A stretch of 64,000 nucleotides of DNA from Sedimenticola hydrogenitrophicus (GTDB taxonomy: Bacteria > Pseudomonadota > Gammaproteobacteria > Chromatiales > Chromatiaceae): positions 1 through 64,000 of the forward strand of contig NZ_JAQGEI010000014.1 in NCBI RefSeq assembly GCF_029017505.1. Reading direction: 5' to 3'. The notes under the pieces are model-generated. The model did not search any database, was not told where the DNA came from, and saw only the letters and a program-made list of their open reading frames with translations. Each line of letters begins with the position of its first letter. Position 1 is the stretch's first letter. A program made the translations under genes and the position numbers. Shown here piece after piece: positions 8,164 through 21,932 of the stretch.

Positions 8164-8954
8164 TTATGCCAGGAACTGCTCCCGCAGGATGCGCTCCTCC
8201 AGATGGTGCTCGGGATCGAACAGCAAGGTGATCGGGCTGTCGGCCGCCTCCTGGACCGTGACACGGCGCACGTCGCGCACCTCGTGAAAATCGGCCACCG
8301 CGCTTACCGGCCGCTTGTAAGGTTCCAGTACCTCGAACTCGATGCACGCAGCGCGTGGCAGCAAGGCGCCGCGCCAGCGGCGCGGCCGGAAGGGGGATAC
8401 CGGGGTGAGCGCCAGCACGCCCGCGTCCATCGGCAGGATCGGGCCGTGGGCGGACAGGTTGTAGGCCGTGCTGCCCGCCGGGGTGGCCACCAGTGCGCCG
8501 TCGCAGGCCAGCGGATCGAGACGCACCACGCCATCAACCTTGATGCGCAGGGAGGCCGCCTGTCGGCTCTCGCGCAGCAACGACACCTCGTTGATGGCCA
8601 GGGCGATGACAATTTCGCCCTCGGCGGTCTCGGCACGCATGCGCAATGGCGTAAGCGTCATCGCCACCGCCTGGCGCAGGCAATCGTCCAGTCCCTCCGC
8701 GCGATACTCGTTCATCAGAAACCCGACGGTGCCGAGATTCATGCCGAACACCGGCAGGCGGCGCGGCAAAAACCGGTGCAGGGCGTGCAACAGGAAACCG
8801 TCCCCGCCCAGCGCGACGATCACCTCCGCCTCGTCGAGCGGCACGGGCGAATAGCGGTCGGAAAGTTCCGCCAGCGCCCGCTGGGCCGCAACCGTCCGGG
8901 CAGCGACGAATGCCGCCTTTTCCGGGTTCAGGGAACTGCTCAGGGTCGGCTTGC

Positions 8955-8958
<4 letters not shown>
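8164..8958 (-). CDS. nadK: NAD kinase
   Basis: 264 residues, slightly short of the usual 290. It shows [15 protein letters not shown] (the GGDG diphosphate loop), the conserved substrate segment NEVSLLRES and the ATP/NAD-site motif [20 protein letters not shown]. It phosphorylates NAD to NADP in the cytosol. The start overlaps the prfC stop as ATGA at 8955-8958, so translation is coupled. The N-terminal region lacks the first strand of some homologues but keeps the catalytic Asp. Assignment is firm. Confidence 0.92.
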
Positions 8959-10589
<1,631 letters not shown>

Positions 10590-10593
10590 AAAA

Positions 10594-12642
10594 CTACCAG
10601 CAACGGCCTTTCTTGAGCAGGAACAGAAGATGATCAAGGGGGCTCGGCCGGCTGATCAGCGGCCCCTGGCCCTCGTGGCAACCGGCCTGGCGCAGGAACT
10701 CGAGCTGATCCAGCCGCACTACGCCTTCGGCGCCGACTCGCAGGCTTTGCTTCTGCGCCGCCAGGCAGATGTCGCGGATGCGCCCGGCGCTGGCCGCGTC
10801 GCCCGGGGCCTGTTTCACCAGATCTTCGTCAAGCTTGATCGCCTGGACAGGAACCTCGTTGAGATGGGTGGCCTTGAAATCGGCGCTGGCCACGTGGTCG
10901 ATGGCGATGGCATGGCCCTTGGCGGCAAGCCGTTGCAGCAGCGGCACCACTGTGCCAGGCGACTTGCTCAAGGCCTCGCACGGAAACTCCAGGCGCAGCT
11001 GCTCCGGCTTGAGGCCGCTGCGGGACAGGAACCCCTCGAGCTGCGCGGCCGATGTGTCGTTCGCGCAGGTCGCCGCCGAGATGTTCACCGCCACCGGCAG
11101 GGCGGTCACGGCCTCGGTCGCCAGCCGGTCCATCGCTACGACGACCTGTTCGAGCACGGCATGGTCAAGCAACCAGTTCGCTTCGGCTTGCTGCGCGGCC
11201 CGCAGCACGTCGGCGGCGGTGAGCTGTTGGCCAATGCCGCCGTTCCAGCGCACCCGCGCCTCGATGGCGGTGATCGCGCCGCTGTCCAGATCGACGATGG
11301 GCTGGAAATGAGCCTCGATTTGTTGGTGACGGATGGCCTGTTCAAAATCAATTATTTGCATGGATAGGTCGTCTGCTCCTTCGGTTGGATAGTGTTGAAT
11401 GAAAAATCGGCGGCCGCCCTTCCGTTTGGCGCGGTACATGGCCTGATCGGCACAGTGCAGCAGGTCGCTGGCCGTCTCATGGCCTTTGGGACCGAGGGAA
11501 GCACCGATGCTCACCGAGAGCCTGTGCTGCTGACCCGACACACTGAACGGCACATCGAAGAGCGCCAGCAGGCCGCGGCAAAGGGACTCGGCCTGCGGCA
11601 GCGGATCTGTCTGCGGGGGGATCAGCACGGCGAACTCGTCGCCGCCAAGCCGGGCGACATCCACGCCGCCTTCGGCCTCGTGGGCCAGCGCGCGCAATCG
11701 TTTGCTGAAATCGCCCAACAGCCTGTCGCCCGCCTTGTGGCCGTGGCTGTCGTTGACGGCCTTGAAGCCGTCCAGATCGAGAAACAGCACCGCCAGTCGC
11801 GAGCCGGCATCCCGGCAACGATAGAGGGCGTTGGCGACGCGTTCGCGAAACGCCTCGCGGTTCAGCAGCCCGGTGAGCGTGTCATGGTGGACCATCCGCT
11901 CCAGCTGCTCCGCATAGTTCCGATGGTGCGAAACATCCGATAACAACAGCAGCCAGCTAGCATCTTCGGGTAGCTGCTCGGGCAAGGGACTGACGGAAGC
12001 GAGCAGCGCCAGCCTTGTCCCATCCTGCTTCTGGCCCTCTACTTCCCCCTGCCAAAAGCCGTTGCGGGTCAGTTCGGGGCGCGCCCGGTTCATCAGATTG
12101 GTCCCGGCGGGAAGAAAAGGCACCGGCGACGGTGTCAAACCGCTCAGGTCGTAGCCGGTAATGCGGGTGAAAGCCGGATTGGTCCACAGGATGTGGCCAG
12201 CATCGTCGAGGATCGCTGCCGCCTCGCCCAGGCTGTCCAGCAGGGTCAGGGCATCGCCGCCACCGGCTGGCCCGGTCAGCGCGAACGCGAGGCAGGCCAC
12301 GCCCTCTGGCCGGCCAGCACTCGCCAGGGGCAAGGCCGCCATCATCACCGCGAAGGGTTGCAGGTTGTGTGGGTGGCGGCCGTGAAAGATGAAGGCCCGG
12401 GTCTCACCGGAGCAGGCGCGGCGCAGGTTGTGCAGGGTCTCTTCCAGCGCATGGGGCGAGGCCAGGCGCAGCAGGGCCTGCCCCCTGGCGGTACAGACAT
12501 CGAGACCGAACAGCGAAGCGAAGACGGGATTGGCGTGCTGAATGACGCACTGCAGATCGCACAAGGCAAGGCCCACCGCCGGGTTTTCCAGCAGCGCATG
12601 CCATGTATCATCCATAGTGGTATCGGGCCGGTCCGCGTGCAT
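10594..12642 (-). CDS. PAS-GGDEF-EAL protein: intact cyclase, degenerate phosphodiesterase
   Basis: 682 residues. Two PAS-like sensor regions (about 10-115 and 130-240, with AAAILDDAGHILWTNPAFTR) precede a GGDEF domain (about 260-415) with LFLDLDGFKAVNDSHGHKAG and an intact RLGGDEFAVL, so c-di-GMP synthesis is expected. No RxxD product-inhibition site is evident at its usual position. The EAL domain (about 430-680) is degenerate: EAL reads EAR, the DDFGTG loop reads DHVASA and KID reads KLD. It probably binds or senses rather than degrades c-di-GMP. No transmembrane segment was found. ATG at 12642 or 12615 could be the start. Confidence 0.85.
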   Translation of the reverse strand: MHADRPDTTMDDTWHALLENPAVGLALCDLQCVIQHANPVFASLFGLDVCTARGQALLRLASPHALEETLHNLRRACSGETRAFIFHGRHPHNLQPFAVMMAALPLASAGRPEGVACLAFALTGPAGGGDALTLLDSLGEAAAILDDAGHILWTNPAFTRITGYDLSGLTPSPVPFLPAGTNLMNRARPELTRNGFWQGEVEGQKQDGTRLALLASVSPLPEQLPEDASWLLLLSDVSHHRNYAEQLERMVHHDTLTGLLNREAFRERVANALYRCRDAGSRLAVLFLDLDGFKAVNDSHGHKAGDRLLGDFSKRLRALAHEAEGGVDVARLGGDEFAVLIPPQTDPLPQAESLCRGLLALFDVPFSVSGQQHRLSVSIGASLGPKGHETASDLLHCADQAMYRAKRKGGRRFFIQHYPTEGADDLSMQIIDFEQAIRHQQIEAHFQPIVDLDSGAITAIEARVRWNGGIGQQLTAADVLRAAQQAEANWLLDHAVLEQVVVAMDRLATEAVTALPVAVNISAATCANDTSAAQLEGFLSRSGLKPEQLRLEFPCEALSKSPGTVVPLLQRLAAKGHAIAIDHVASADFKATHLNEVPVQAIKLDEDLVKQAPGDAASAGRIRDICLAAQKQSLRVGAEGVVRLDQLEFLRQAGCHEGQGPLISRPSPLDHLLFLLKKGRCW

Positions 12643-12953
12643 CCGTCATTTGGGCAGCCGGCCGGCGCACCAAACGTCTGGCTGCGTGGCCGGCTGTTCG
12701 TGCCGGTACGGGGAGGGATAGAGAACGCACACCCCTGCCTACGGCGCGATACAACCGACATCGCGTAGCGGGAAAGACGTGCCCTTATTCAACCGGCCTG
12801 GGCAAAAGCGTGGCCGGGAAGCGTGAGACCGTATTTACCGACGAAGACGTCGGGGTCCGGAACGGCGGGCGCCACTCCTGGTCAATGAATGCGGCGAAGG
12901 CTATCATAGATACTGAGTTTGGGCCAAGCATTCAGAGTTCATTGATTAACAAC
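12643..12953. other. Divergent intergenic region between GGDEF-EAL and dksA-like genes
   Basis: 311 bases that must hold the promoters of the minus-strand operon and of the plus-strand DksA-like gene. An in-frame extension of the DksA-like frame to 12810 is open but unlike the family. No hairpin or operator stands out. Confidence 0.5.
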
Positions 12954-13295
12954 ATGCCGGATATCGATCATTTTCGTGATAAACTCCTCGCCGCCCGTGA
13001 TGCTATCCAGGGCCTGGCGGATGCCCGCAAAGCCTCCACCGCCACCGTGGTGCTGGATCAGACCAGCGTCGGCCGTCTCTCGCGGATGGATGCCCTGCAG
13101 CAGCAGGCCATGGCGCAGAACACCCGCCAGCGGGCGGAACAGGAACTGCGCCGCATCGAGACGGCGCTGCACCGCTGCGACGACGGCAGCTACGGCTACT
13201 GCACCGACTGCGATGAACCTATCAACCCGCGCCGCCTGGAGTTCGACCCGGCGGCCACCCTGTGCATCGTCTGCGCTGAAATGCACGGCAGATAA
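12954..13295 (+). CDS. DksA/TraR-family zinc-finger transcription factor
   Basis: From the ATG at 12954 the product is 113 residues: an N-terminal coiled-coil (residues 1-75) and a four-Cys zinc finger (YCTDCDEPI, then LCIVCAEMH) with the family signature CDDGSYGYC and PINPRRLEF. DksA relatives enter the RNA polymerase secondary channel and modulate initiation with ppGpp. The acidic tip motif of DksA (DxxDxA) is not visible; the coiled-coil end reads LDQTSVGRLSRMDALQQQ, as in short YbiI/TraR-like paralogues. It is not the housekeeping DksA. Confidence 0.85.
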   Translation: MPDIDHFRDKLLAARDAIQGLADARKASTATVVLDQTSVGRLSRMDALQQQAMAQNTRQRAEQELRRIETALHRCDDGSYGYCTDCDEPINPRRLEFDPAATLCIVCAEMHGR

Positions 13296-13583
13296 GCAGT
13301 AAACCCACCAAACACACAAGGTCTCAGGGGGCCAAACTACTGGTCCCACTATTTTAATTCAGAGTAAGAAGTGTGGATTCGTTTTTTGATAAATGTCAGA
13401 ATATTTAATTACTCCAGATTTTCGAACTAAAAGAGCTCTCTTGAAAATGACGCAATACAAACAATCGATCACCCCGCCATAGCGCTTTCCCCGGCGCATC
13501 CAGTCGCATCACCTTGCATTCGCCATTCCTCCATACCCGTCCGCTACGCCGGGCAGGGTCGTTTTGTTCAATAGGAAAGTAGT

Positions 13584-15062
13584 ATGGTTCATTCACTCCG
13601 TGCCCAGTGGTTCGGCAACATTCGCGCCGACCTGCTCGCCGGCATCGTCGTCGCACTGGCCCTCATCCCCGAGGCGATCGCCTTCTCGGTGATCGCCGGG
13701 GTCGACCCCAAAGTGGGCCTGTACGCATCATTCTGCATCGCGGTGGTCATCGCCTTCGTCGGCGGACGGCCCGGCATGATCTCCGCCGCCACCGGCGCCA
13801 TGGCGCTGCTGATGGTGACGCTGGTCAAGGATCACGGGCTGCAATACCTGCTGGCCGCCACGCTGCTCACCGGTGTGCTGCAAATTCTGGCGGGTTATCT
13901 CAAGCTGGGTTCGCTGATGCGTTTCGTGTCGCGCTCGGTGGTCACCGGCTTCGTCAATGCGCTGGCGATCCTCATCCTCATGGCGCAGTTGCCAGAGCTT
14001 ACCGGCGTGACCTGGCAGGTCTACGCAATGACCGCCGGCGGCCTGGCGATCATTTACCTCTTTCCCTATCTCACCAAGGCGGTGCCATCGCCGCTGGTCA
14101 CCATCGTGGTGCTGACGGCCATCGCCATGTTCCTGCATTTGGATATCCGCACCGTGGGCGACATGGGCGAGCTGCCGGACACCCTGCCGGTGTTCCTCTG
14201 GCCCGAGGTGCCGCTGAATTTCGAAACCCTGACGATTATCTTGCCTTATTCGGTGTCGCTGGCGATGGTGGGCCTGCTGGAGTCGTTGATGACGGCAACC
14301 ATCATCGACGACCTGACCGATTCGGACAGCGACAAGAACCGCGAGTGTAAAGGCCAGGGCGTGGCCAATATCGCCTCCGGCCTGCTGGGCGGCATGGCGG
14401 GCTGCGCCATGATCGGCCAGTCGGTGATTAACGTGAAATCCGGCGGGCGTACCCGTCTCTCGGCGCTGGCCGCCGGCGTCTTCCTGCTCATCATGGTGGT
14501 ATTCCTTGGCGAGTGGGTGGCGCGCATCCCCATGTCGGCACTGGTGGCGGTGATGATCATGGTGGCCATTGGCACCTTCAGCTGGGGATCCTTGCGCAAC
14601 TTGAAAATACACCCGAAAAGCTCCAGCCTGGTGATGATCACCACCGTGGTGGTGGTGGTCGCCACCCACAACCTGGCCTGGGGCGTGTTCGTCGGCGTAC
14701 TGCTGGCGGCGATGTTCTTCGCCAACAAGGTAGCCCAGTACAAGTACGTCACCTCGCAACTGAACGAAACGGGTACTGTGCGTTCCTATCTGGTGGTCGG
14801 TCAGGTATTCTTTGCCTCGGCGGACAAGTTCCTGGAGTTTTTCGATTTCAAGGAAGCGCTGGACAAGGTCGTTATCGACCTGACCCAGGCGCACTTTTGG
14901 GATATCACCGCCGTGGCGGCGTTGGACAAAGTAGTCCTCAAATTCCGCCGAGAGGGCACCGAGGTTGAACTCATCGGGCTCAACGAGGCCAGCGCCACCA
15001 TCGTGGATAAATTCGCCGTGCACGACAAGCCGGACGCGGTGGAAAAATTAATGGGTCACTGA
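13584..15062 (+). CDS. SulP-family anion transporter with C-terminal STAS domain
   Basis: 492 residues with about 10-12 transmembrane helices (first helix [20 protein letters not shown], the SulP signature region) and a C-terminal STAS domain (about 395-490: [26 protein letters not shown]). SulP proteins carry sulfate, bicarbonate or other anions; the sequence alone does not decide which. The next gene encodes a tandem universal stress protein 16 bases downstream, a pairing seen with presumed bicarbonate carriers of autotrophs, which suggests inorganic carbon as one option. Confidence 0.88.
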   Translation: MVHSLRAQWFGNIRADLLAGIVVALALIPEAIAFSVIAGVDPKVGLYASFCIAVVIAFVGGRPGMISAATGAMALLMVTLVKDHGLQYLLAATLLTGVLQILAGYLKLGSLMRFVSRSVVTGFVNALAILILMAQLPELTGVTWQVYAMTAGGLAIIYLFPYLTKAVPSPLVTIVVLTAIAMFLHLDIRTVGDMGELPDTLPVFLWPEVPLNFETLTIILPYSVSLAMVGLLESLMTATIIDDLTDSDSDKNRECKGQGVANIASGLLGGMAGCAMIGQSVINVKSGGRTRLSALAAGVFLLIMVVFLGEWVARIPMSALVAVMIMVAIGTFSWGSLRNLKIHPKSSSLVMITTVVVVVATHNLAWGVFVGVLLAAMFFANKVAQYKYVTSQLNETGTVRSYLVVGQVFFASADKFLEFFDFKEALDKVVIDLTQAHFWDITAVAALDKVVLKFRREGTEVELIGLNEASATIVDKFAVHDKPDAVEKLMGH

Positions 15063-15078
15063 CCGGAAAGGAATTACC

Positions 15079-15927
15079 ATGACCAAGACCAATGTAATCG
15101 CCTGTATTGACGGCACCAAGGTCTCCACCGCCGTCAGTGACTACGCCGCCTGGGCCAGTCTGCAACTGGCCGCGCCGCTTATTCTGCTGCACGTACTCGA
15201 TAAGTCAGCCTACCCGGTGAAGGGCAACCTCAGTGGGAACATCGGATTGGGCAGCCGCGAGGCCCTGCTGCAAGAACTGGCGGAGCTGGATGAAAAGCGC
15301 GGCAGGCTTGCATTGGAACAGGGGCGTGTCATGTTGGAAACCGCGCGACAGCAAGCACTGGCCGATGGGGTCAGCGAGCCTGTCGTGCATCAGCGTCATG
15401 GCGATCTGCTCGATTCCCTGTTATCTATCGAGCAGGACACTCGACTGTTGGTATTGGGCAAACATGACGAGAACCTGGGTGCGCACGTGGGCAGCCGGCT
15501 CGAAACCCTGGTCCGCAGTCTGCATCGGCCCATGCTGGTCTGTCCGGCGGCTTACAAGAGGCCCGAGCAGGTCATGATCGCATTCGACGGTAGTAAAACG
15601 GCCCACAAGTCAGTGGACATGGTCGCCGGCAGCCCGCTGTTCCGCGGTATGCCGTGCCATGTGGTGATGGTCGGCACCGATGCTGCCGCGCACCGAGAGC
15701 AACTGGACTGGGCCCGGCAGACCCTGGAAGCATCCGGCTTTGACGTCAGCACCACGCTACGGGAAGGCGATGTCGAGGCTACACTGTGCGATTACCGTCG
15801 CGAACACGCCATCGACATCCTCGTCATGGGTGCCTACGGCCATTCGGTCATCCGCCGCTTCCTGGTCGGCAGCACCACCACGGCCATGATACGCAACGCT
15901 CAGATACCCGTATTGTTGCTCCGTTGA
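15079..15927 (+). CDS. Tandem-domain universal stress protein (UspA superfamily)
   Basis: 282 residues comprising two Usp domains. Domain one starts VIACIDGTKVSTAVSDYAAW and ends near LVCPAA. Domain two starts VMIAFDGSKTAHKSVDMV and contains the ATP-binding pattern VMGAYGHSVIRRFLVGSTT, the GxxGxR/S(T) type. It is cotranscribed with the SulP carrier (16-base gap, ribosome site GGAAAGGAATTACC). It probably binds nucleotide and tunes transport or the stress response. Confidence 0.88.
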   Translation: MTKTNVIACIDGTKVSTAVSDYAAWASLQLAAPLILLHVLDKSAYPVKGNLSGNIGLGSREALLQELAELDEKRGRLALEQGRVMLETARQQALADGVSEPVVHQRHGDLLDSLLSIEQDTRLLVLGKHDENLGAHVGSRLETLVRSLHRPMLVCPAAYKRPEQVMIAFDGSKTAHKSVDMVAGSPLFRGMPCHVVMVGTDAAAHREQLDWARQTLEASGFDVSTTLREGDVEATLCDYRREHAIDILVMGAYGHSVIRRFLVGSTTTAMIRNAQIPVLLLR

Positions 15928-16375
15928 ATCATCCGCAACCAGACATTTTCTCTTTACGTCGGCAATGCCGCCGTAAAGCCTGACCTTTCACAGGGCGCTC
16001 CGCGTTACTACAAACGCAGCGCCAAATGTGCTATTTTTCCTAACCTGACAGTCCGTATTGTCAGCTTGGCGGTAATTGTAATCCGCCACCCTGCCCTCAC
16101 CCGCGATTCGGGTTCGGGCCGGTCATTCCAGAGCGCACAGTGCGTTGCCGAACAAGCCGGTTTTCGGCTCGGGATGCAGTGAGCCGCCGCGGATGCACTG
16201 GTCGACACCCAGTTTGCCACCGATGCGGATCCCGATCCTCGTTATTTCAAAGGCCGCGCCTGCCGCCCTTATGTGTGCCTGGATGCCCCTGGCCGGAATG
16301 CCGGGTGCGACCAACCGGCAAACAGGTCGACGACTAAACGACAAGTGAAGATTAGTGTGTTCCAAAATTAAACAG
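15928..16375. other. 448-base region without a recognised gene
   Basis: A minus-strand frame (16365 to about 16110) is open and reads IRIGGKLGVDQCIRGGSLHP, but no start signal, partner or family is recognised. A short hairpin (GGCGG/CCGCC, about 16070-16090) could end the usp transcript. Possible remnant of a lost gene. Confidence 0.4.
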
Positions 16376-16658
16376 ATGCCGGCACAGGAAGCAAAGCGGC
16401 TTGGCGCGCTGATCCAGGCCTATGTGCACGCGCGCTGGGTTGGGTCCGGCGATACAGCGGCGGCCCAGCTGGAAACAAGCCTGGAACCCGGGCTCAGGGA
16501 CCGCATAGACGTCCTCGGCCTGGATGGTGAACGGCTGCTGGACCTGAGCGCAGAGGCGGTGCTGGCCGAACTCGAAAAACTCGAACGGGCGGCGACCCGG
16601 GAAGACGCGCGCGTCGCAGCCGCGGCGGACCGGGTTCGCGCCCGGGAGGTAAATCGTC

Positions 16659-18847
<2,189 letters not shown>

Positions 18848-18882
18848 CGTCGCCCTCTGAGACTGGAGAAAACGAATCCCGC

Positions 18883-20970
18883 ATGACTACCGCTGAAACC
18901 AAAGAAAGGGCCCGTCTGGGAGCGTGTCAGACGAGCATCCGCAACGCGCTTGACCAGATCGACACACGGCTCAACGACTACGCGCGGGAAATCCAGACCC
19001 GCAAGGAGTACCTGTGGGAGGCCCGGCGTGACATGGATCACATCGAGAAGATCGCGGTGCGCCAAACCATCGAGCAGACCCTGGATTCCGCCGGGGTGCT
19101 CAAGGCCCAGCAGCAGAAGTTGCACAAGCTGATGCGCTCGCCCTATTTCGGCCGCTTCGATTTCCACAAAAGCGGCGAAGCGAATAGTGAATCGGTCTAC
19201 ATTGGCGTGCACCATTTCCGTGACGAGGTCGCCCGCGAAACCTTGGTCTACGATTGGCGCGCGCCGATTGCGTCCATGTTCTACGACTACGAGACCGGCC
19301 CGGCGCGCTACCAGGCCCCGGCGGGCGAGGTCGAGGGCCAACTGACGCTCAAGCGCCAGTTCCGCATTCGTAACGGCGAGCTGGAGTTCGTGCTCGAATC
19401 GGGCGTCCACATCGTCGATGATGTGCTGCAGGAAGAACTCAGCCGCGCCAGCAATGACGAGGGCATGAAGAACATCGTCGCCACCATCCAACGGGACCAG
19501 AACGCCATCATCCGCAACGACGACGCGCATACCCTGATCATCCAGGGGGTGGCGGGTTCCGGTAAGACATCAATCGCGTTGCACCGCATCGCCTACCTGC
19601 TTTACCGCTTCAAGGACACGCTCAGCTCCGACGACATCCTGATCATCTCGCCCAATCGCGTGTTCGCCGCCTACATCGGCAACGTGCTGCCGGAGTTGGG
19701 CGAGGAACAGGTGGCCGAGATCGGGATGGAAGACCTGGCCGATGAGCTGCTTGATTCCCAGTATCGCTTTCAGACCTTCTTTGAGCAGACCACGCAGCTT
19801 TTGGAGAAGAACGATGAGGCGCTCAAGGCGCGCATCGCCGCCAAGGCAACACCGGATTTCCTGCGCCAGATCGATCGCTATGCCGAAGAAATCGAGAAGA
19901 GCTCTTTCCAGGCCGCCGAATGGCGCACCGGCCGCAAAATCGTGCCCGACTGGTTCTTCGCCGAGACCTGGCAAAAGCATCGCGGCGTGGGGCTCACCGA
20001 ACGCATCGCCCGCATGGTCAATGCAACCGAGAGCCAGATCGGCATTCACTACAACTACGATCTGCGCACCGACGAGCGGCAATCGCTACGCGAGACCATC
20101 CGCGGCATGGTGCGCAAGATGACCTTGCGCCAAGCCTACCAGGGCCTGTACGAATGGATGGGACAGCCGGAGCTGTTCAAGCCCGCCGGCGGCAAGCTCG
20201 AATACGCGGATGTGTTTCCACTGATCCACCTCAAGATGCGCCTGGAGGGTGTCCGAAATCCCCGTTCAGCGGTGAAGCACCTGCTGATCGACGAGATGCA
20301 GGATTATACGCCCGTGCAATACGCCGTTCTGGGCCGGCTGTTCTCCTGCCGCAAGACGGTACTCGGCGATGCGACCCAGTCGGTCAATCCCTACAGCAGC
20401 TCCACCGCGGAACAGATCGGCCGGAGTCTGAAATCCGCCACCGGCGTCAAGCTCACCAAGAGTTTCCGCTCAACATGGGAGATCATGCAGTTCGCGCTGG
20501 CGATCTCGCCAAACCCGGAGCTGGAGGCCATGAAGCGGTACGGTGAGGCACCACGGGTGGTGAGTTGCAAACGCCCCGCGCAGATGATCGAGCGTATTCG
20601 TGACGAGATCGAGGCATTCCGAGCATCCGACCACCACAGCTTGGCGATCATCGCCAAGACGCAGAAGCAGGCGAACCGGCTGCACAAGTCACTGGTGGAC
20701 ACCGGCGTCGAGGCGCGCCTTCTCGCTGCCGACAGCGCCGGCTTTTCCAATGGGTTGATCGTCTGCACGGCACACCTGGCCAAGGGACTGGAGTTTGATC
20801 GTGTCATCGTCGCTGGCGTGAGCGCGAGCAATTACCACACCGAGATGGATCGCAACCTGCTGTACGTGGCCTGTACCCGCGCCATGCACCGGTTGACCCT
20901 GACCTGCGTTGGCGCACCGGCAAGTTTCATACCGCAGAGGGCGGATGCGGCGGCTTGCGCAGCAGAATGA
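18883..20970 (+). CDS. helD: HelD-type superfamily 1 helicase (RNA polymerase recycling factor family)
   Basis: 695 residues. The N-terminal coiled-coil (about 1-85, QIDTRLNDYAREIQTRKEYL) is typical of HelD/HelR proteins that insert into RNA polymerase channels. Helicase motifs follow: the central YDWRAPIASMFYDYETGPA signature, Walker A VAGSGKTSIALHRIAYLLY, Walker B LLIDEMQDYTPVQY, GDATQSVNP and the late motif YVACTRAMHRL. HelD uses ATP to pull stalled RNA polymerase off DNA. It is best known from Gram-positive bacteria, so its presence here beside macrodomain and GroEL genes is notable. The 3' end overlaps the convergent methyltransferase gene by 44 bases. Confidence 0.85.
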   Translation: MTTAETKERARLGACQTSIRNALDQIDTRLNDYAREIQTRKEYLWEARRDMDHIEKIAVRQTIEQTLDSAGVLKAQQQKLHKLMRSPYFGRFDFHKSGEANSESVYIGVHHFRDEVARETLVYDWRAPIASMFYDYETGPARYQAPAGEVEGQLTLKRQFRIRNGELEFVLESGVHIVDDVLQEELSRASNDEGMKNIVATIQRDQNAIIRNDDAHTLIIQGVAGSGKTSIALHRIAYLLYRFKDTLSSDDILIISPNRVFAAYIGNVLPELGEEQVAEIGMEDLADELLDSQYRFQTFFEQTTQLLEKNDEALKARIAAKATPDFLRQIDRYAEEIEKSSFQAAEWRTGRKIVPDWFFAETWQKHRGVGLTERIARMVNATESQIGIHYNYDLRTDERQSLRETIRGMVRKMTLRQAYQGLYEWMGQPELFKPAGGKLEYADVFPLIHLKMRLEGVRNPRSAVKHLLIDEMQDYTPVQYAVLGRLFSCRKTVLGDATQSVNPYSSSTAEQIGRSLKSATGVKLTKSFRSTWEIMQFALAISPNPELEAMKRYGEAPRVVSCKRPAQMIERIRDEIEAFRASDHHSLAIIAKTQKQANRLHKSLVDTGVEARLLAADSAGFSNGLIVCTAHLAKGLEFDRVIVAGVSASNYHTEMDRNLLYVACTRAMHRLTLTCVGAPASFIPQRADAAACAAE

Positions 20971-21586
20971 CATCCGTGCCGATAAAGTCGGCCTCGCATC
21001 CATTTCGGCCGGCCCACCAGGCGAAAGTCTCGAGGGAAAAAAAACAGACATGGGTCGGGTCGAGTTTATAATGCCAGTTTGCGAAGGCGCCCTGATCGCT
21101 GACCAGCTTGGTCATCAATCCCAACCAGCCGCCGGGCCGGAGCAGATTCCATAGCCGCGTCAACACCTCGCCCGGTGCGTACAGATGCTCGGCCACCTCG
21201 CTGGCGGTGATAAAATCGTAGGTCCGCTGCAGCACGCGGCCATCCGGGGCGTAGAATGGATCGTAGATGGCCATGTCATAACCCGCCTCGGCGAACATCA
21301 ACGACAGGGTCGGCCCCGGCCCGCTGCCGAAGTCCAGCCCCCGTGCCGGCGGCGCCACCCTTTCTCGCATGGGTTCGAACAGCCGCGACAGAAATCGGCG
21401 GTATCCCGGGTCGCCCGGGTCGTTGTCGTGCAGGTCGTAATGCGCCTTCTCCACCGTCGGTGACAAGCGATAGGCGGGCGGCACGAACACCAGCCGGCAA
21501 CGGCCGCATTGCCGGTAGGGCCGGCGCTCGTCCTGGTGATAGAAGACCGTGTGTCCGTGGCGGCATAATGGACAGGGCATGGGCAA
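20927..21586 (-). CDS. Class I SAM-dependent methyltransferase with N-terminal zinc ribbon
   Basis: 219 residues. An N-terminal CPLC...CGRC ribbon (residues 5-30) precedes a Rossmann methyltransferase core with the SAM loop LDFGSGPGPTLS, the acidic IYDPFY strand end and the ITASEVAEHLYAPGE segment. The family contains O- and C-methyltransferases of unknown substrate. It is transcribed toward helD and overlaps it at the 3' end. Confidence 0.8.
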   Translation of the reverse strand: MPMPCPLCRHGHTVFYHQDERRPYRQCGRCRLVFVPPAYRLSPTVEKAHYDLHDNDPGDPGYRRFLSRLFEPMRERVAPPARGLDFGSGPGPTLSLMFAEAGYDMAIYDPFYAPDGRVLQRTYDFITASEVAEHLYAPGEVLTRLWNLLRPGGWLGLMTKLVSDQGAFANWHYKLDPTHVCFFSLETFAWWAGRNGCEADFIGTDVILLRKPPHPPSAV

Positions 21587-21651
21587 TTATTTCTCCATGG
21601 TTACGGCGTAACATTATATCATTCCCCTCATGGCCTACCGTTTTCTGCACC

Positions 21652-21840
21652 TCACCGGCGTTCAGCAATCCGCTCAGCAACGATATACACCGCCTCCAGC
21701 TCGCTGCACCCACACTCGCGCATAATGGCCGCCCGTTCCACCTTCTCATGCTTCTCGGTCATCGCAAGGGCGAGTGACAGTGGTGGCGGCACATTGTGGA
21801 ACAGGGCTTCCAGGTTGTCCGAGAGCACCACGCCCTCCAC
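21652..21840 (-). CDS. Small hypothetical protein, 62 residues or longer
   Basis: The frame reads VVLSDNLEALFHNVPPPLSL and ends in LEAVYIVAERIAERR; codon use is protein-like. The indicated start is GTG at 21840, but the frame stays open through 21893, where the 19-bp palindrome lies. No family is recognised. It lies immediately downstream of the MazF/PemK-type toxin gene on the same strand. Confidence 0.4.
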   Translation of the reverse strand: MEGVVLSDNLEALFHNVPPPLSLALAMTEKHEKVERAAIMRECGCSELEAVYIVAERIAERR

Positions 21841-21892
21841 GTAGTGGTGGATGACTCGGTGGTGCGGGAATAAAATATGGTGAGGATGCGGG

Positions 21893-21911
21893 GTGGTTAC
21901 AGTGTAACCAC
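21893..21911. promoter_or_regulatory. 19-bp perfect palindrome, copy 1
   Basis: GTGGTTACAGTGTAACCAC is a perfect inverted repeat around one central base. The identical sequence recurs at 22652-22670, and both copies share flanking GG on the left. They bracket the toxin-antitoxin module at 21933-22513. Candidate operator or site-specific recombination site. Confidence 0.6.
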
Positions 21912-21932
21912 TCGTTGGCGGCTACTTACGAT

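Noticed and set aside
12810-12953. Extended N-terminus of the DksA-like protein
   Set aside because: The extra 48 residues have no similarity to the family and the downstream ATG fits the usual length.
13728-15023. 431-codon His/Gln-rich frame opposite the SulP gene
   Set aside because: Antisense artefact of a hydrophobic coding sequence.
16008-16365. Overlapping minus-strand frames downstream of usp
   Set aside because: No ribosome site, family or partner gene; listed only as unexplained region.
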